The translations under genes were made by a program, and so were the position numbers. The notes below the pieces were generated by a model. It was not told the DNA's origin, searched no databases, and saw only the letters and a program-made list of their open reading frames with translations. A stretch of 64,000 nt of DNA from Verrucomicrobiota bacterium (GTDB lineage: Bacteria; Verrucomicrobiota; Verrucomicrobiia; Limisphaerales; DSYF01), in the NCBI GenBank assembly GCA_025457615.1, contig JALOTZ010000019.1:1-64000 (forward strand), in the 5' to 3' direction. Below, in pieces: positions 21,666-30,688 of this stretch (position 1 is the first letter of the stretch; every line of letters begins with the position of its first letter).

Positions 21666-22922
21666 ATGAGCCAACCCGAATACGACGCCATTATCATCGG
21701 GGGCGGCCCCGGCGGCAGCGCGGCGGCCACCTATCTGGCCAAGGCTGGACGCAAGGTGCTGGTTCTCGAAAAAGCCCGGTTCCCCCGGTTTCACATCGGC
21801 GAGTCGCTCCTGCCCTACAACCGCGAGGTGTTCGAGGAAATGGGCGTGCTGCCCGCGCTTGAACGAGCCGGTTTTCCCACCAAGCACGGAGCCCAGTTTC
21901 ACCTGGGTAATTCCAGCGTGCAACTGAAGCTCAAGTTTCAGAACGGCGCCTTCACCCGCCACACCACCGCCTTCCAGGTCGATCGCGCCACCTTCGACCA
22001 CATCCTGCTGCAACACGCCGAAGAATCCGGCGCCACGGTGCGCGAAGGCTGGACGGTCACCGACTTTCAGAACCAAGGTGACTGGGTCCGCGTCGAGGCG
22101 CGCAACGGCGACCCGCACCCACGCTCGTTCACAGCGAGCTACCTGGTGGATTGCAGCGGCCGCGCCAACCTGACGGGCAACCAGGAGCAGCTTCGCATCC
22201 CCCACCAGGCGCTGCGCAAGGTGGCGGTGTTCGGCCACTTCGACGGCGTCAAACTGGACGATGGCCCCACGGCGGGCGACACACTGATCATCCGGCTGGA
22301 GAACAAATGGTTCTGGATCATCCCCACCGGCCCACAACGCATCAGCGTGGGCCTGGTGATCGATCAGGAGGAGTTCGCCCGCAGCCGGCAATCCCCGGCC
22401 GCCGTATTCGAACAGGTGGTCCAATCCAGCGCCGAAATGCGCGACCGGATGAACTCAGCACGCCTGCTCACGTCCATTCAGGTCACCACAGACTTCTCGT
22501 ATTACAACCGGCGCCTGGTCGGGCCGCGGCTGCTCCGGGTGGGAGACGCCGCCGGGTTCATGGACCCGATCTTCTCGGCCGGTGTCTATCTGGCCATGTA
22601 TTCCGGACGTCTGGCCGCGCGGACGGTCATGGCATGCCTGGCGTCCGAGGGGAGCGCCGCGAAGCACCTGGCCCGGTATGAAAGGCGGATCTTCGCCGCG
22701 CTGCGTTATTACTGGGACCTGTCCCTGGGTTTCTACGACCCCGCTTTTCTGGAACTGTTCATGCAACCCCGCGAAGTGGCGCGCGTGCGGGACGCGATCG
22801 TGGCCATGCTGGCCGGGGAGATCGAAGGCGGCTGGAAACTGCGCTGGCGCCGTGCCTTCTTCTTCCTCCTCGTCCGCCTGCAACGCTACCGCGCGCTGGT
22901 GCCCCGACTCTCGTTCCACTGA
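21666..22922 (+). CDS. FAD-dependent oxidoreductase / flavin-dependent halogenase-like
   Basis: GGGPGGSAAATYLAKAG, FPRFHIGESLLP, K73 in TKHGAQFHLG, and WFWIIP (WxWxIP motif). Confidence 0.88.
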   Translation: MSQPEYDAIIIGGGPGGSAAATYLAKAGRKVLVLEKARFPRFHIGESLLPYNREVFEEMGVLPALERAGFPTKHGAQFHLGNSSVQLKLKFQNGAFTRHTTAFQVDRATFDHILLQHAEESGATVREGWTVTDFQNQGDWVRVEARNGDPHPRSFTASYLVDCSGRANLTGNQEQLRIPHQALRKVAVFGHFDGVKLDDGPTAGDTLIIRLENKWFWIIPTGPQRISVGLVIDQEEFARSRQSPAAVFEQVVQSSAEMRDRMNSARLLTSIQVTTDFSYYNRRLVGPRLLRVGDAAGFMDPIFSAGVYLAMYSGRLAARTVMACLASEGSAAKHLARYERRIFAALRYYWDLSLGFYDPAFLELFMQPREVARVRDAIVAMLAGEIEGGWKLRWRRAFFFLLVRLQRYRALVPRLSFH

Positions 22923-22955
22923 ACCCAAACTGGAGTTCGATGTCCGGTGTCTTGA

Positions 22956-23687
22956 ATGTCTGGTTCCCTGCCAACCCTCGACCTGACCCTGCCTTCCCCC
23001 GCCGAGAACCTCGCGCTGGACGAAGCGCTGCTGCTCGAGGCCGAAGGGAGCCAGGGACCGGAGGTGCTCCGCTTCTGGATGTCCTCCACCCCGTTCGTCG
23101 TGATCGGACTCGGGGCGAAGGCGCGTGAGGAGGTGAATCTGGAATCGTGCTGTCGGCGCGACATCCCGGTGCTGCGCCGCTGCAGCGGCGGCGGAACCGT
23201 GGTGCAAGGGCCCGGCTGCCTGAGCTATTCGCTGGTCCTGCGCATCCCGGAATCGGGCCCCCTGGCCGGCATCACCGCCACCAATCGATTCATCATGAAC
23301 CGTCACGCGACCGCGCTCGCGGCGGTCCTCGGACGGCATGTCACGGTGGAAGGCCACACCGACCTGGCCCTTGACCACCTCAAGGTGTCCGGCAACGCCC
23401 AGCGGCGGATGCGTCGTCACCTGCTCTTCCACGGCACGTTCCTCCTGGACTTCGATCTGGACCTGATCACGGAACTGCTGCCGGAGCCGGCGCTCCAGCC
23501 GGCCTACCGCCACCGCCGATCCCATCATCATTTCTTGCGAAACCTGAATCTGCCGGAGGCCAACCTGAAACAGGCCTTGCGGGAAACCTGGCAAACGAGC
23601 GGAGTGTTTGAGCCGATTCCCCGGCAGCAGGTGGCCGGGCTGGTCACGGAGCGTTATGGCCGGCCCGACTGGAACTTTCGCAGATGA
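22956..23687 (+). CDS. lipoate-protein ligase / BPL_LplA family protein
   Basis: RRCSGGGTVVQGPGCLSYSLVL and LKVSGNAQRRMRRHLLFHGTFLLDFD. Confidence 0.88.
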   Translation: MSGSLPTLDLTLPSPAENLALDEALLLEAEGSQGPEVLRFWMSSTPFVVIGLGAKAREEVNLESCCRRDIPVLRRCSGGGTVVQGPGCLSYSLVLRIPESGPLAGITATNRFIMNRHATALAAVLGRHVTVEGHTDLALDHLKVSGNAQRRMRRHLLFHGTFLLDFDLDLITELLPEPALQPAYRHRRSHHHFLRNLNLPEANLKQALRETWQTSGVFEPIPRQQVAGLVTERYGRPDWNFRR

Positions 23688-23849
23688 GCAGGCCGGGGCA
23701 GCGACCGTTTCAGTCGTGACTCGCAGGCCACACACCAGCCCCCAGGAGAAAGACACGCTGTCACCACCCGGTCGAGCCGCGCGCACTTCGGGCAATTCCA
23801 TTCACGCCCGGCCCTGCCCGGCTCGCGGGCTTGGCGACCAAATCCAGGA

Positions 23850-25739
23850 TCACGGCTTCTTCACCTCCAACCGGAAGAATTCCGCGGTCGCGGCGGGATT
23901 CACCGGATGGGTGAAGGACTGGATGCTGGCGGGCAGATCAATTGCGCCGGGCAATGCGCTGTAGTTGCCGGCCGCGTTGGTGCTGTTCCGAACGGTATAG
24001 ACCCGGCCGGTCACGGTTTCCCAGGTCATCAGCACGTTCGTCTGGCCCGGCCAGGCAAGACTGGTGAAGCGCAACTGGCTCGCCGGATTCGTGGGCACCA
24101 GGCCGGCAATGTACGATTGCCAGAGCGGATACCCGTTCGCGCCGGTGTTGGTGACGACGGTTTCCTGGTTGCTGGTGTAACCGTATTGCGCCAGCCACCA
24201 GTAGGGCGTGGGATGATTGGTGGTGAACCTTTCCGCGAACAGCGCTGTCACATTCAGGTTCGAACTGACGGTGACCGGCACCGGGTTGTTCGTGCCGTTC
24301 AAACCGCCGGACCAATGGTTGAAAAGGAAATACGGGGCGGGCGTGGCCGCAAAGGACACCTGGCCCCCCACGGGATAGAACCCGCTGGGTGGACTCACGC
24401 TGCCCCAGGTCAATTCGTTGACGCTGGTGAGGATTTGCGCCTGCAACGTGCCGCCCCAGGCCAGCGCGTAGTCCGTGCTGGAAATGGTGCTGGTGACCTC
24501 CAACGCGTAGCGCCCCGGTCCCAGCGAGGTGTAGATGTGCTCGACGTTCTGGAGCGTGCTGACACTGCTGTCCAGTTGCGTGCCCAAGGTGAACCCGGTG
24601 GCCGCGTAAAGCCGGAGATTCATGTCGGCCACCGTCACCTGCAGGTTGCCGAACCCCGAACCCACTCCGTCCGAGACCTTGCGGTTCCAGGTCAGGATCA
24701 CGGAGAAATTCGTCAGCGCGAATCCAGTTGGCACGTCAAAAAAGTATCGCGCCGGGCTGGCGCCGGAGGTGGCAAAATCCCAGCCACGATTGGAGACGGT
24801 GACGGAACTGCTCGAGGCGTACTCGCCCGCCACCAGGAGGTGATAACTGTTCTGGATGTTAAGCTGCCCCGCGCCGTAGGTCTGGTCCAGCGGCTGCGTG
24901 GGAGTGCGCGTCCAACCCGGGAACGGGCTCTTGGTGGCGCCGGCCAACAGCAGGGCTTTGATGACTTCGGAGTTGGCCCGTGCGTTGACGAGCCCGGACG
25001 ATCCGTCGGCGGTTTGCAGCAGCAAGGCCGCCGCGCCCGACACCGTGCCGCACGAGTAACTCACGGCATAAAAGGCGGACGGCGCCACGATCTCCGGCTT
25101 GATGCGCCCCGCCACGTCGAAGGTGGTGCCCCCCGAGCTGTGGTTGCCGCTGGGCACACCCACCGAGATCGCATTGTAGGCATGCGCCATCAACGCCGGC
25201 ACCGGATTCGTGGTGAAATTGTTCACCCCCACCACGGCCACAAAACCATCCCGCTGGATGGCATAGTCGAAGCGGCGCAGGATCTCCTGGTCGGTGGACT
25301 GGCCGAAGGTGTTGTAAACCCAACTGTGGTTCTGAATACGTCGGTTTTCCGTGTAGGGTTCCACATTGGTGCCGTATCTGAGAAAGTCTTCTTGCAACCA
25401 CCCGCTGGCGTAATACGCGTCGATCTGCGTCATGCCCGGAGCGACGCCATTGGTGCTTCCGCAATAACTGCGCGCCACGGTGGTCGCATGGCCGGAAACC
25501 CCACTGGCTCCGGACTTCAAGGTGACCGTCTTGCCTGCCAGCTCTCCGTTGCTGGCGTCGGCCGGGTAGTTGCCTTGTTGGTCGAGCGCTTCCACCTGGC
25601 TCACACTGATGCCCGCCCCGGTGGGAGCGCCGGCGCCGAGCTCCGCCAGCAACGCCGTCAGACCAATGTCGTCCTTGTGACCCGCCCACCCGGCCGGAAC
25701 CGCGGCGACCAGGATCAAGCTCACCCCCACCCGCCGCAT
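23850..25739 (-). CDS. secreted subtilase-like (S8) protein with C-terminal InlB-type repeat
   Basis: Signal peptide MRRVGVSLILVAAVPAGWAG (start trimmed); VSGHATTVARSYCG, NHSWV, AVSYSCGTVSGAAALLL; C-terminal GGQVSFAATPAPYFLFNHWSGGLNGTNNPVPVTVSSNLNVTALFAE. Confidence 0.8.
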   Translation of the reverse strand: MRRVGVSLILVAAVPAGWAGHKDDIGLTALLAELGAGAPTGAGISVSQVEALDQQGNYPADASNGELAGKTVTLKSGASGVSGHATTVARSYCGSTNGVAPGMTQIDAYYASGWLQEDFLRYGTNVEPYTENRRIQNHSWVYNTFGQSTDQEILRRFDYAIQRDGFVAVVGVNNFTTNPVPALMAHAYNAISVGVPSGNHSSGGTTFDVAGRIKPEIVAPSAFYAVSYSCGTVSGAAALLLQTADGSSGLVNARANSEVIKALLLAGATKSPFPGWTRTPTQPLDQTYGAGQLNIQNSYHLLVAGEYASSSSVTVSNRGWDFATSGASPARYFFDVPTGFALTNFSVILTWNRKVSDGVGSGFGNLQVTVADMNLRLYAATGFTLGTQLDSSVSTLQNVEHIYTSLGPGRYALEVTSTISSTDYALAWGGTLQAQILTSVNELTWGSVSPPSGFYPVGGQVSFAATPAPYFLFNHWSGGLNGTNNPVPVTVSSNLNVTALFAERFTTNHPTPYWWLAQYGYTSNQETVVTNTGANGYPLWQSYIAGLVPTNPASQLRFTSLAWPGQTNVLMTWETVTGRVYTVRNSTNAAGNYSALPGAIDLPASIQSFTHPVNPAATAEFFRLEVKKP

Positions 25740-25881
25740 GAACGGCAGGCTCCTCACGTCTGTGGGGGGAGATGCGACCCACGCATCCGGTTTGGGTAAC
25801 GACTTTTCTTGAACATGAGTACGGCTTGAATCGAGACTGACCCCAAACCCCACCCCCCGGCCAGCAGACCAACCCCAAGAC

Positions 25882-26319
25882 CTACTTGCCCTTCAACTTG
25901 TCCAGTTCCGCGATGAAGGCCTTCGGGCCCCCTTTCATGTAGCCCAGTTCCCCCACCTGCTTCCCTTGACTGTTCAGCACAATGATCGTGGGATAACCCC
26001 GTACGCGGAATCGCTCCTGGAGGGCCTGGTTGGCCGCCTTGAGTTCCTTGCTTTGCTGCTTCTTGCGCGGGAAATCCACTTCCACCAGAACGAGGTTCTG
26101 GGCCGCATACTCGGCGAACTCCGGCTGTGAAAAGACTTCCTTGTTCAGCTTGATGCACCAGCCGCACCAATCGGACCCGGTGAAGTCCATCATCACCAGC
26201 TTGTTGTCCGCCTTGGCCTTGGCTTGGGCGTCCGGCAAACTCGTGAGCCAGTTCAACTCGGCCGCATTCGCAGCCACCACCACCATCGAAAACAGCAATG
26301 TCAGCATCCATTTCTTCAT
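25882..26319 (-). CDS. thioredoxin family protein, periplasmic
   Basis: Signal peptide MKKWMLTLLFSMVVVAANAA; WCGWC redox motif; RGYPTIIVLNSQGK. Confidence 0.92.
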   Translation of the reverse strand: MKKWMLTLLFSMVVVAANAAELNWLTSLPDAQAKAKADNKLVMMDFTGSDWCGWCIKLNKEVFSQPEFAEYAAQNLVLVEVDFPRKKQQSKELKAANQALQERFRVRGYPTIIVLNSQGKQVGELGYMKGGPKAFIAELDKLKGK

Positions 26320-26343
26320 AGTCTTGATTCCTTTCGTCTGGCG

Positions 26344-27732
26344 TTAGACGGCCACCGTCGCGCCTTGTTCAATCCAAACCGGCTTGCCCGCGACCAGAGT
26401 CGCCACCGCCCGACCCCGCAGCGTCCAGCCGTGGAACGGGCTGTTGGACGATTTGCTGGCCGATTGCCCCACATCATAAACCCAGGAACGGTCCGGGTCC
26501 ATCACCGTGATGTCCGCGTCCGCCCCCACACTGAGCGTGCCCTTGGACAGGTGCAGGAGCCGCGCCGGGTTCACCGTGAACTTGGCGATCACCTGGCTCA
26601 ATCCGAGCCGACCGCCATGATAAAGCTGCATGAGAGACAGCGCCAGTTCGGTTTCCAGCCCGAGAATCCCGAACGGGGCGTAGTCGAACTCGACTTCCTT
26701 CTCGAAATTGCAGTGCGGCGCGTGATCGCTGCACAGGATCTCGATCGTGCCGTCGGTCAAGGCGTCCAGAATGGCCGCCCGATCCGCCGCCGCTCGCAAC
26801 GGCGGGTTCATCTTGAACCGGGTGTCGTAGGCGGGCCAGGACGGAAGTTCCCCGCCGGAACCACCCATCCCATACACCCCCTGCCCATCCGCCGGCCAGA
26901 ACTTGTGGGAGCCCGCCACCGCGGAATCGGTGAGCGTGAAATGATGCGGACACGCCTCGCCGGAAATGGGCACACCCCGGCTCCGGGCATCGCGCAACAG
27001 CCGCACGCTCCCGGCGGCGCTGAGGTGCTGACAGTGCACATGCGACCCCGTTGTCTCGGCCAGCAGGATGTTGCGGGCGACAATCAGTTCCTCGCCCGCC
27101 GCGGGCCATCCGCGCAATCCCAGCAACGTGCTCACATAGCCCTCGTGCATCACCCCCTCCGTCACCAGCGAATAGTCCTGGCAATGGTCCATCACCGGCA
27201 GATCGAACATCTGCGCGTACTCCAGCGCCCGGCGCATCAGTTCATGATTCTGGATGCAGTGGCCGTCATCGGTGATCGCCACCACCCCGGCTTTCTTGAG
27301 CGACCCGATGGAGGCCAGTTCCTCGCCGGCGATGCCCTTGGTGATGGCCCCCGCCACGAACACGTTCACCACGCCCCGCTGGGCCGCCCGTTCCTGGATC
27401 AATGCCACCGTGCCCGAGTTGTCGATGGCCGGGGAGGTGTTGGGCATGCAGACCACGGACGTAAACCCGCCGCGGGCGGCGGCGCGCGTGCCGCTGGCCA
27501 TGTCTTCCTTGGCCGTCTGGCCGGGATCCCGCAGGTGCACATGCAGATCGATCAACCCCGGACACACCACCTGTCCGGTGACATCCATGATCTCGGCATC
27601 CGCCGGGGCCTGGGCGCGGGCCGCGGGACCGACGGCCGCGATCCTGCCCTCGCGCACCAAAACGTCAGCCGGGGCATCCAGGTGATTGGCGGGATCCACT
27701 ACGCGCCCGCCGCGCAGGAGCAGCGCGTTCAT
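26344..27732 (-). CDS. pyrC: dihydroorotase
   Basis: MNALLLRGGRVVDPANHLDAPADVLV...CPGLIDLHVHLRDPGQTAKEDMASGTRAAARGGFTSV...CSDHAPHCNFEKEVEFDYAPFGILGLET. Start trimmed. Confidence 0.94.
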   Translation of the reverse strand: MNALLLRGGRVVDPANHLDAPADVLVREGRIAAVGPAARAQAPADAEIMDVTGQVVCPGLIDLHVHLRDPGQTAKEDMASGTRAAARGGFTSVVCMPNTSPAIDNSGTVALIQERAAQRGVVNVFVAGAITKGIAGEELASIGSLKKAGVVAITDDGHCIQNHELMRRALEYAQMFDLPVMDHCQDYSLVTEGVMHEGYVSTLLGLRGWPAAGEELIVARNILLAETTGSHVHCQHLSAAGSVRLLRDARSRGVPISGEACPHHFTLTDSAVAGSHKFWPADGQGVYGMGGSGGELPSWPAYDTRFKMNPPLRAAADRAAILDALTDGTIEILCSDHAPHCNFEKEVEFDYAPFGILGLETELALSLMQLYHGGRLGLSQVIAKFTVNPARLLHLSKGTLSVGADADITVMDPDRSWVYDVGQSASKSSNSPFHGWTLRGRAVATLVAGKPVWIEQGATVAV

Positions 27733-27865
27733 TGGCGTGGGAGGATACGGCCCGGCGGATTGACAAGGCAAGCATGCGCGATATGATTCGGACGCGTTCC
27801 GACCAGCCGCTTTCCGGCGTCGCCGGAGGCTGGACCGCACCGGGGCAAGGCTTTGGCACACGGAC

Positions 27866-27939
27866 GCGGGCGTAGTTCAATGGTAGAACGGCAGCCTTCC
27901 AAGCTGCACACGAGGGTTCGATTCCCTTCGCCCGCTCCA
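27866..27939 (+). tRNA. tRNA-Gly (anticodon TCC)
   Basis: Cloverleaf GCGGGCG...GTTCAATGGTAGAAC..GCAGC-CTTCCAA-GCTGC..GAGGGTTCGATTCCCTTC-CGCCCGC-T-CCA. Confidence 0.95.
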
Positions 27940-27987
27940 TTCCTCCTAAGTTCTTGGGAGAGGAGCGGAACTCGAAACGGAGGCCGC

Positions 27988-28929
27988 ATGAGGAGGGCAA
28001 ACAGGACATCCGCAATGCCACGAACCGCGGGTCTGCGTCTGGGGTTGTGTTGTCAATTCGCCGCCGAGCCGATCAAGTTCCGCACGACGACGGCGACGGC
28101 GATGCTGCGTCTGGGAAGGCGCGATCGGCTGGCGCGGCTGGCGCAACTGTGCCAATCCAACGCCAAGGCATTGAGGCAGTCGCTGGAATTTTGCGCCGGT
28201 CACCACATTGGCGCATTCCGGATCAACAGCCAGATCCTGCCGGTGAAGACGCACGCGGAGGCTGGCTACCAGATCGAGGAGCTGCCAGGGAACGCGGACA
28301 TCATCGCGCGCTTTCAGGAGTGCGGCGAGTTCGCCCGCGCGACTGATCTGCGGCTGTCGTTTCATCCGGACCAATTCGTGGTGCTCAATTCGCCGAACCC
28401 CCAAACGCTCGCGCATTCGCTGGCGGAACTCAGCTATCAGGCCGAGGTCGCGGAGTGGGTCGGCGCGGACACGGTGAACATCCACGGCGGCGGGGCGTAT
28501 GGCGACAAGGCGGCGGCGCTGCGCGTGCTGCGCGAAAACATCGAGCGCCTGCCCGAACCGGTGCGGTCGCGCCTCACGCTGGAGAACGATGACCGGGTTT
28601 ACACGCCGGGGGACTTGCTGCCCGTCTGCGCGGACACCGGCGTGCCGCTGGTTTACGACGTGCATCATCATCGCTGCCTGCCGGACGGCTTGAGCGTGAT
28701 CCAGGCCACGGAACGGGCGCGGAAAACATGGAAGACCGAGCCGCTGTTTCACATTTCCAGCCCGATCGAGGGCTGGGACGGACCAAAACCGGAACGGCAT
28801 CATGACTACATCAACGCGGCGGATTTTCCGAAAGCGTGGCTGGGCTGGCCACTGACGGTGGAAGTCGAAGCGAAGGCGAAGGAACTGGCCGTGGCCAAAC
28901 TCAGCGCCGATCTTAATCGCCAAGCATAG
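27988..28929 (+). CDS. uvsE: UV DNA damage repair endonuclease
   Basis: LGLCCQFAAEPIKFRTTT, FRINSQILPV, DLRLSFHPDQFVVLNSP, NIHGGGAYGDKAAAL, VYDVHHHRCLPD. Confidence 0.92.
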   Translation: MRRANRTSAMPRTAGLRLGLCCQFAAEPIKFRTTTATAMLRLGRRDRLARLAQLCQSNAKALRQSLEFCAGHHIGAFRINSQILPVKTHAEAGYQIEELPGNADIIARFQECGEFARATDLRLSFHPDQFVVLNSPNPQTLAHSLAELSYQAEVAEWVGADTVNIHGGGAYGDKAAALRVLRENIERLPEPVRSRLTLENDDRVYTPGDLLPVCADTGVPLVYDVHHHRCLPDGLSVIQATERARKTWKTEPLFHISSPIEGWDGPKPERHHDYINAADFPKAWLGWPLTVEVEAKAKELAVAKLSADLNRQA

Positions 28930-28933
28930 TCAA

Positions 28934-30379
28934 ATGTCACCAGCCAAGACCATCCTTGTCACTGGCGCGACCGGCTACGTCGGCGGCAGATTATTGCCGC
29001 TGTTGGTGGAGGATGGCTGGCGAGTGAGATGCCTGGCGCGGCAGCCGCAACGCTTGTCGTCGCGCGTGCCGGCGGGCGTGGAGGTGGTTGCTGGCGATGT
29101 GTTGGATGCCGCTTCATTGTCCGCGGCCATGCAGGGCGTCGAGGCGGCCTATTATCTGGTTCATTCGCTGGGCGCGACGGGCGATTTTGAAGCGCAGGAC
29201 CGTCTGGCCGCGGAGAATTTCGCCGCCGCCGCTCGCGCCGCGGGCGTGCAGCGGATCATCTATCTCGGAGGCTTGGGCGCAGTTGAGCCGGACCTGTCGG
29301 CACACCTGCGCAGCCGGCACGAGGTGGGCGAGCGATTGCGGGCGCACGCTGTGCCGGTGATCGAGTTCCGGGCATCCATCATCATCGGCTCGGGCAGCTT
29401 GTCCTATGAAATGATCCGGGCATTGGTGGAGCGGCTGCCAGTCATGGTGACGCCGCGCTGGGTGCGGGTAACGGCGCAACCCATCGCCATCGGCGACGTG
29501 CTGGCCTATCTCCGGGCGGCACTGTCCCTCAAGCTGGAGGGCAGCGTCGTCGTCGAGATCGGCGGGCCGGACCAGGTTTCGTATGGCGAGCTGATGCGCG
29601 AATACGCGCGGCAGCGCGGGCTGCGGCGACTGATGATTCCCGTCCCGCTGCTGACGCCGCGACTTTCGAGTTTGTGGCTGGGCCTGGTGACGCCGCTGTA
29701 TGCCCGCGTGGGTCGCAAGCTGGTGGACAGCCTCCGCCATTCGACCGTGGTGCGCGACGATTCTGCGCAACGCTTGTTTGCCATCAGACCGATTGGCGTG
29801 CAGGAGGCGATTGCGAGCGCCCTGAGAAACGAGGACTCAGCCTTCGCGCAAACCCGGTGGTCGGACGCATTATCCGCCGGGGGCACCCCCCGGCAGTGGG
29901 GCGGCACACGATTCGGCAACCGGCTGGTGGACTTGCGGTCGGCGCAGGTGGTAGTGTCGCCGGCAAAGGTGTTTACTGCTGTCGAACGCATCGGCGGCTC
30001 AAGGGGCTGGTATTATGCGAACTGGCTTTGGTGGTTGCGAGGCTGGCTGGACCTGCTCATGGGCGGGGTGGGAATGCGCCGTGGTCGCCGTGATCCGGAG
30101 CACCTGCGGGCGGGCGACACGCTGGACTGCTGGCGCGTGGAGAGCATCGAGGCGGGGCAGCGATTGCGCCTTTCTGCCGAGATGAAACTGCCGGGCCGGG
30201 CGTGGCTGGAGTTTGAGGTGCAACCGGATGGAAACGGGGCGCGGCTGCACCAGACGGCGACGTTTGATCCACTGGGATTATGGGGGCTGGCCTATTGGTA
30301 TGGCGTCTGGCCATTGCACCAGCTTGTGTTCGCCGGGATGCTGCGCGGCATCGCCAAAGCGGCGGAGGAACGCAAATGA
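28934..30379 (+). CDS. NAD(P)H-binding SDR-type protein with DUF2867 region
   Basis: MSPAKTILVTGATGYVGGRLLPLLVEDGWRVRCLARQPQ; C-terminal GDTLDCWRVESIEAGQRLRLSAEMKLPGRAWLEFEVQ. Confidence 0.9.
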   Translation: MSPAKTILVTGATGYVGGRLLPLLVEDGWRVRCLARQPQRLSSRVPAGVEVVAGDVLDAASLSAAMQGVEAAYYLVHSLGATGDFEAQDRLAAENFAAAARAAGVQRIIYLGGLGAVEPDLSAHLRSRHEVGERLRAHAVPVIEFRASIIIGSGSLSYEMIRALVERLPVMVTPRWVRVTAQPIAIGDVLAYLRAALSLKLEGSVVVEIGGPDQVSYGELMREYARQRGLRRLMIPVPLLTPRLSSLWLGLVTPLYARVGRKLVDSLRHSTVVRDDSAQRLFAIRPIGVQEAIASALRNEDSAFAQTRWSDALSAGGTPRQWGGTRFGNRLVDLRSAQVVVSPAKVFTAVERIGGSRGWYYANWLWWLRGWLDLLMGGVGMRRGRRDPEHLRAGDTLDCWRVESIEAGQRLRLSAEMKLPGRAWLEFEVQPDGNGARLHQTATFDPLGLWGLAYWYGVWPLHQLVFAGMLRGIAKAAEERK

Positions 30380-30688
30380 TGTCGATTCCACCCAGCCTCT
30401 CCCACGGGGAGAGGAGGCGGGCAGCCCGTTAAAACACTTCCGTCGCCCTCAAGACGGGCGCTCCGGACGGCACGCCGAGCAGTTTCTCAGACAGGCCAGC
30501 CGCCAACCGGGGTTCCGGCCTGGATTCGGGGATAAAGGCCTCTGACAGCAGCCGGTCCAGTTGCCCCGCCAGGCACAAAGGCAATGACAGGAGTCGCAGC
30601 GTTTGCGACTCGTCCCCCGACAGTTTCAGGACTTCCAATGTCAGGGCAACATGCCCCGCGCCGGCACCGCTACGCAACCGTTGCGCGA

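Noticed and set aside
22455-23801. 448-aa minus-strand ORF antisense to the halogenase-like and lipoate-ligase genes
   Set aside because: Conflicts with two well-supported plus-strand genes and lacks motifs.
23907-25799. 630-aa plus-strand ORF opposite the subtilase-like gene
   Set aside because: Arg/Gly/His-rich shadow ORF; the minus-strand protein has a signal peptide and domain motifs.
27866-28929. tRNA-Gly as an integration site for an island
   Set aside because: Flanking genes (pyrC, uvsE) are ordinary, and no integrase or duplicated tRNA 3' end was seen.
30429-30677. 82-aa minus-strand ORF just downstream of the Gfo/Idh gene
   Set aside because: Could be a small gene, but no recognisable features and no independent support.
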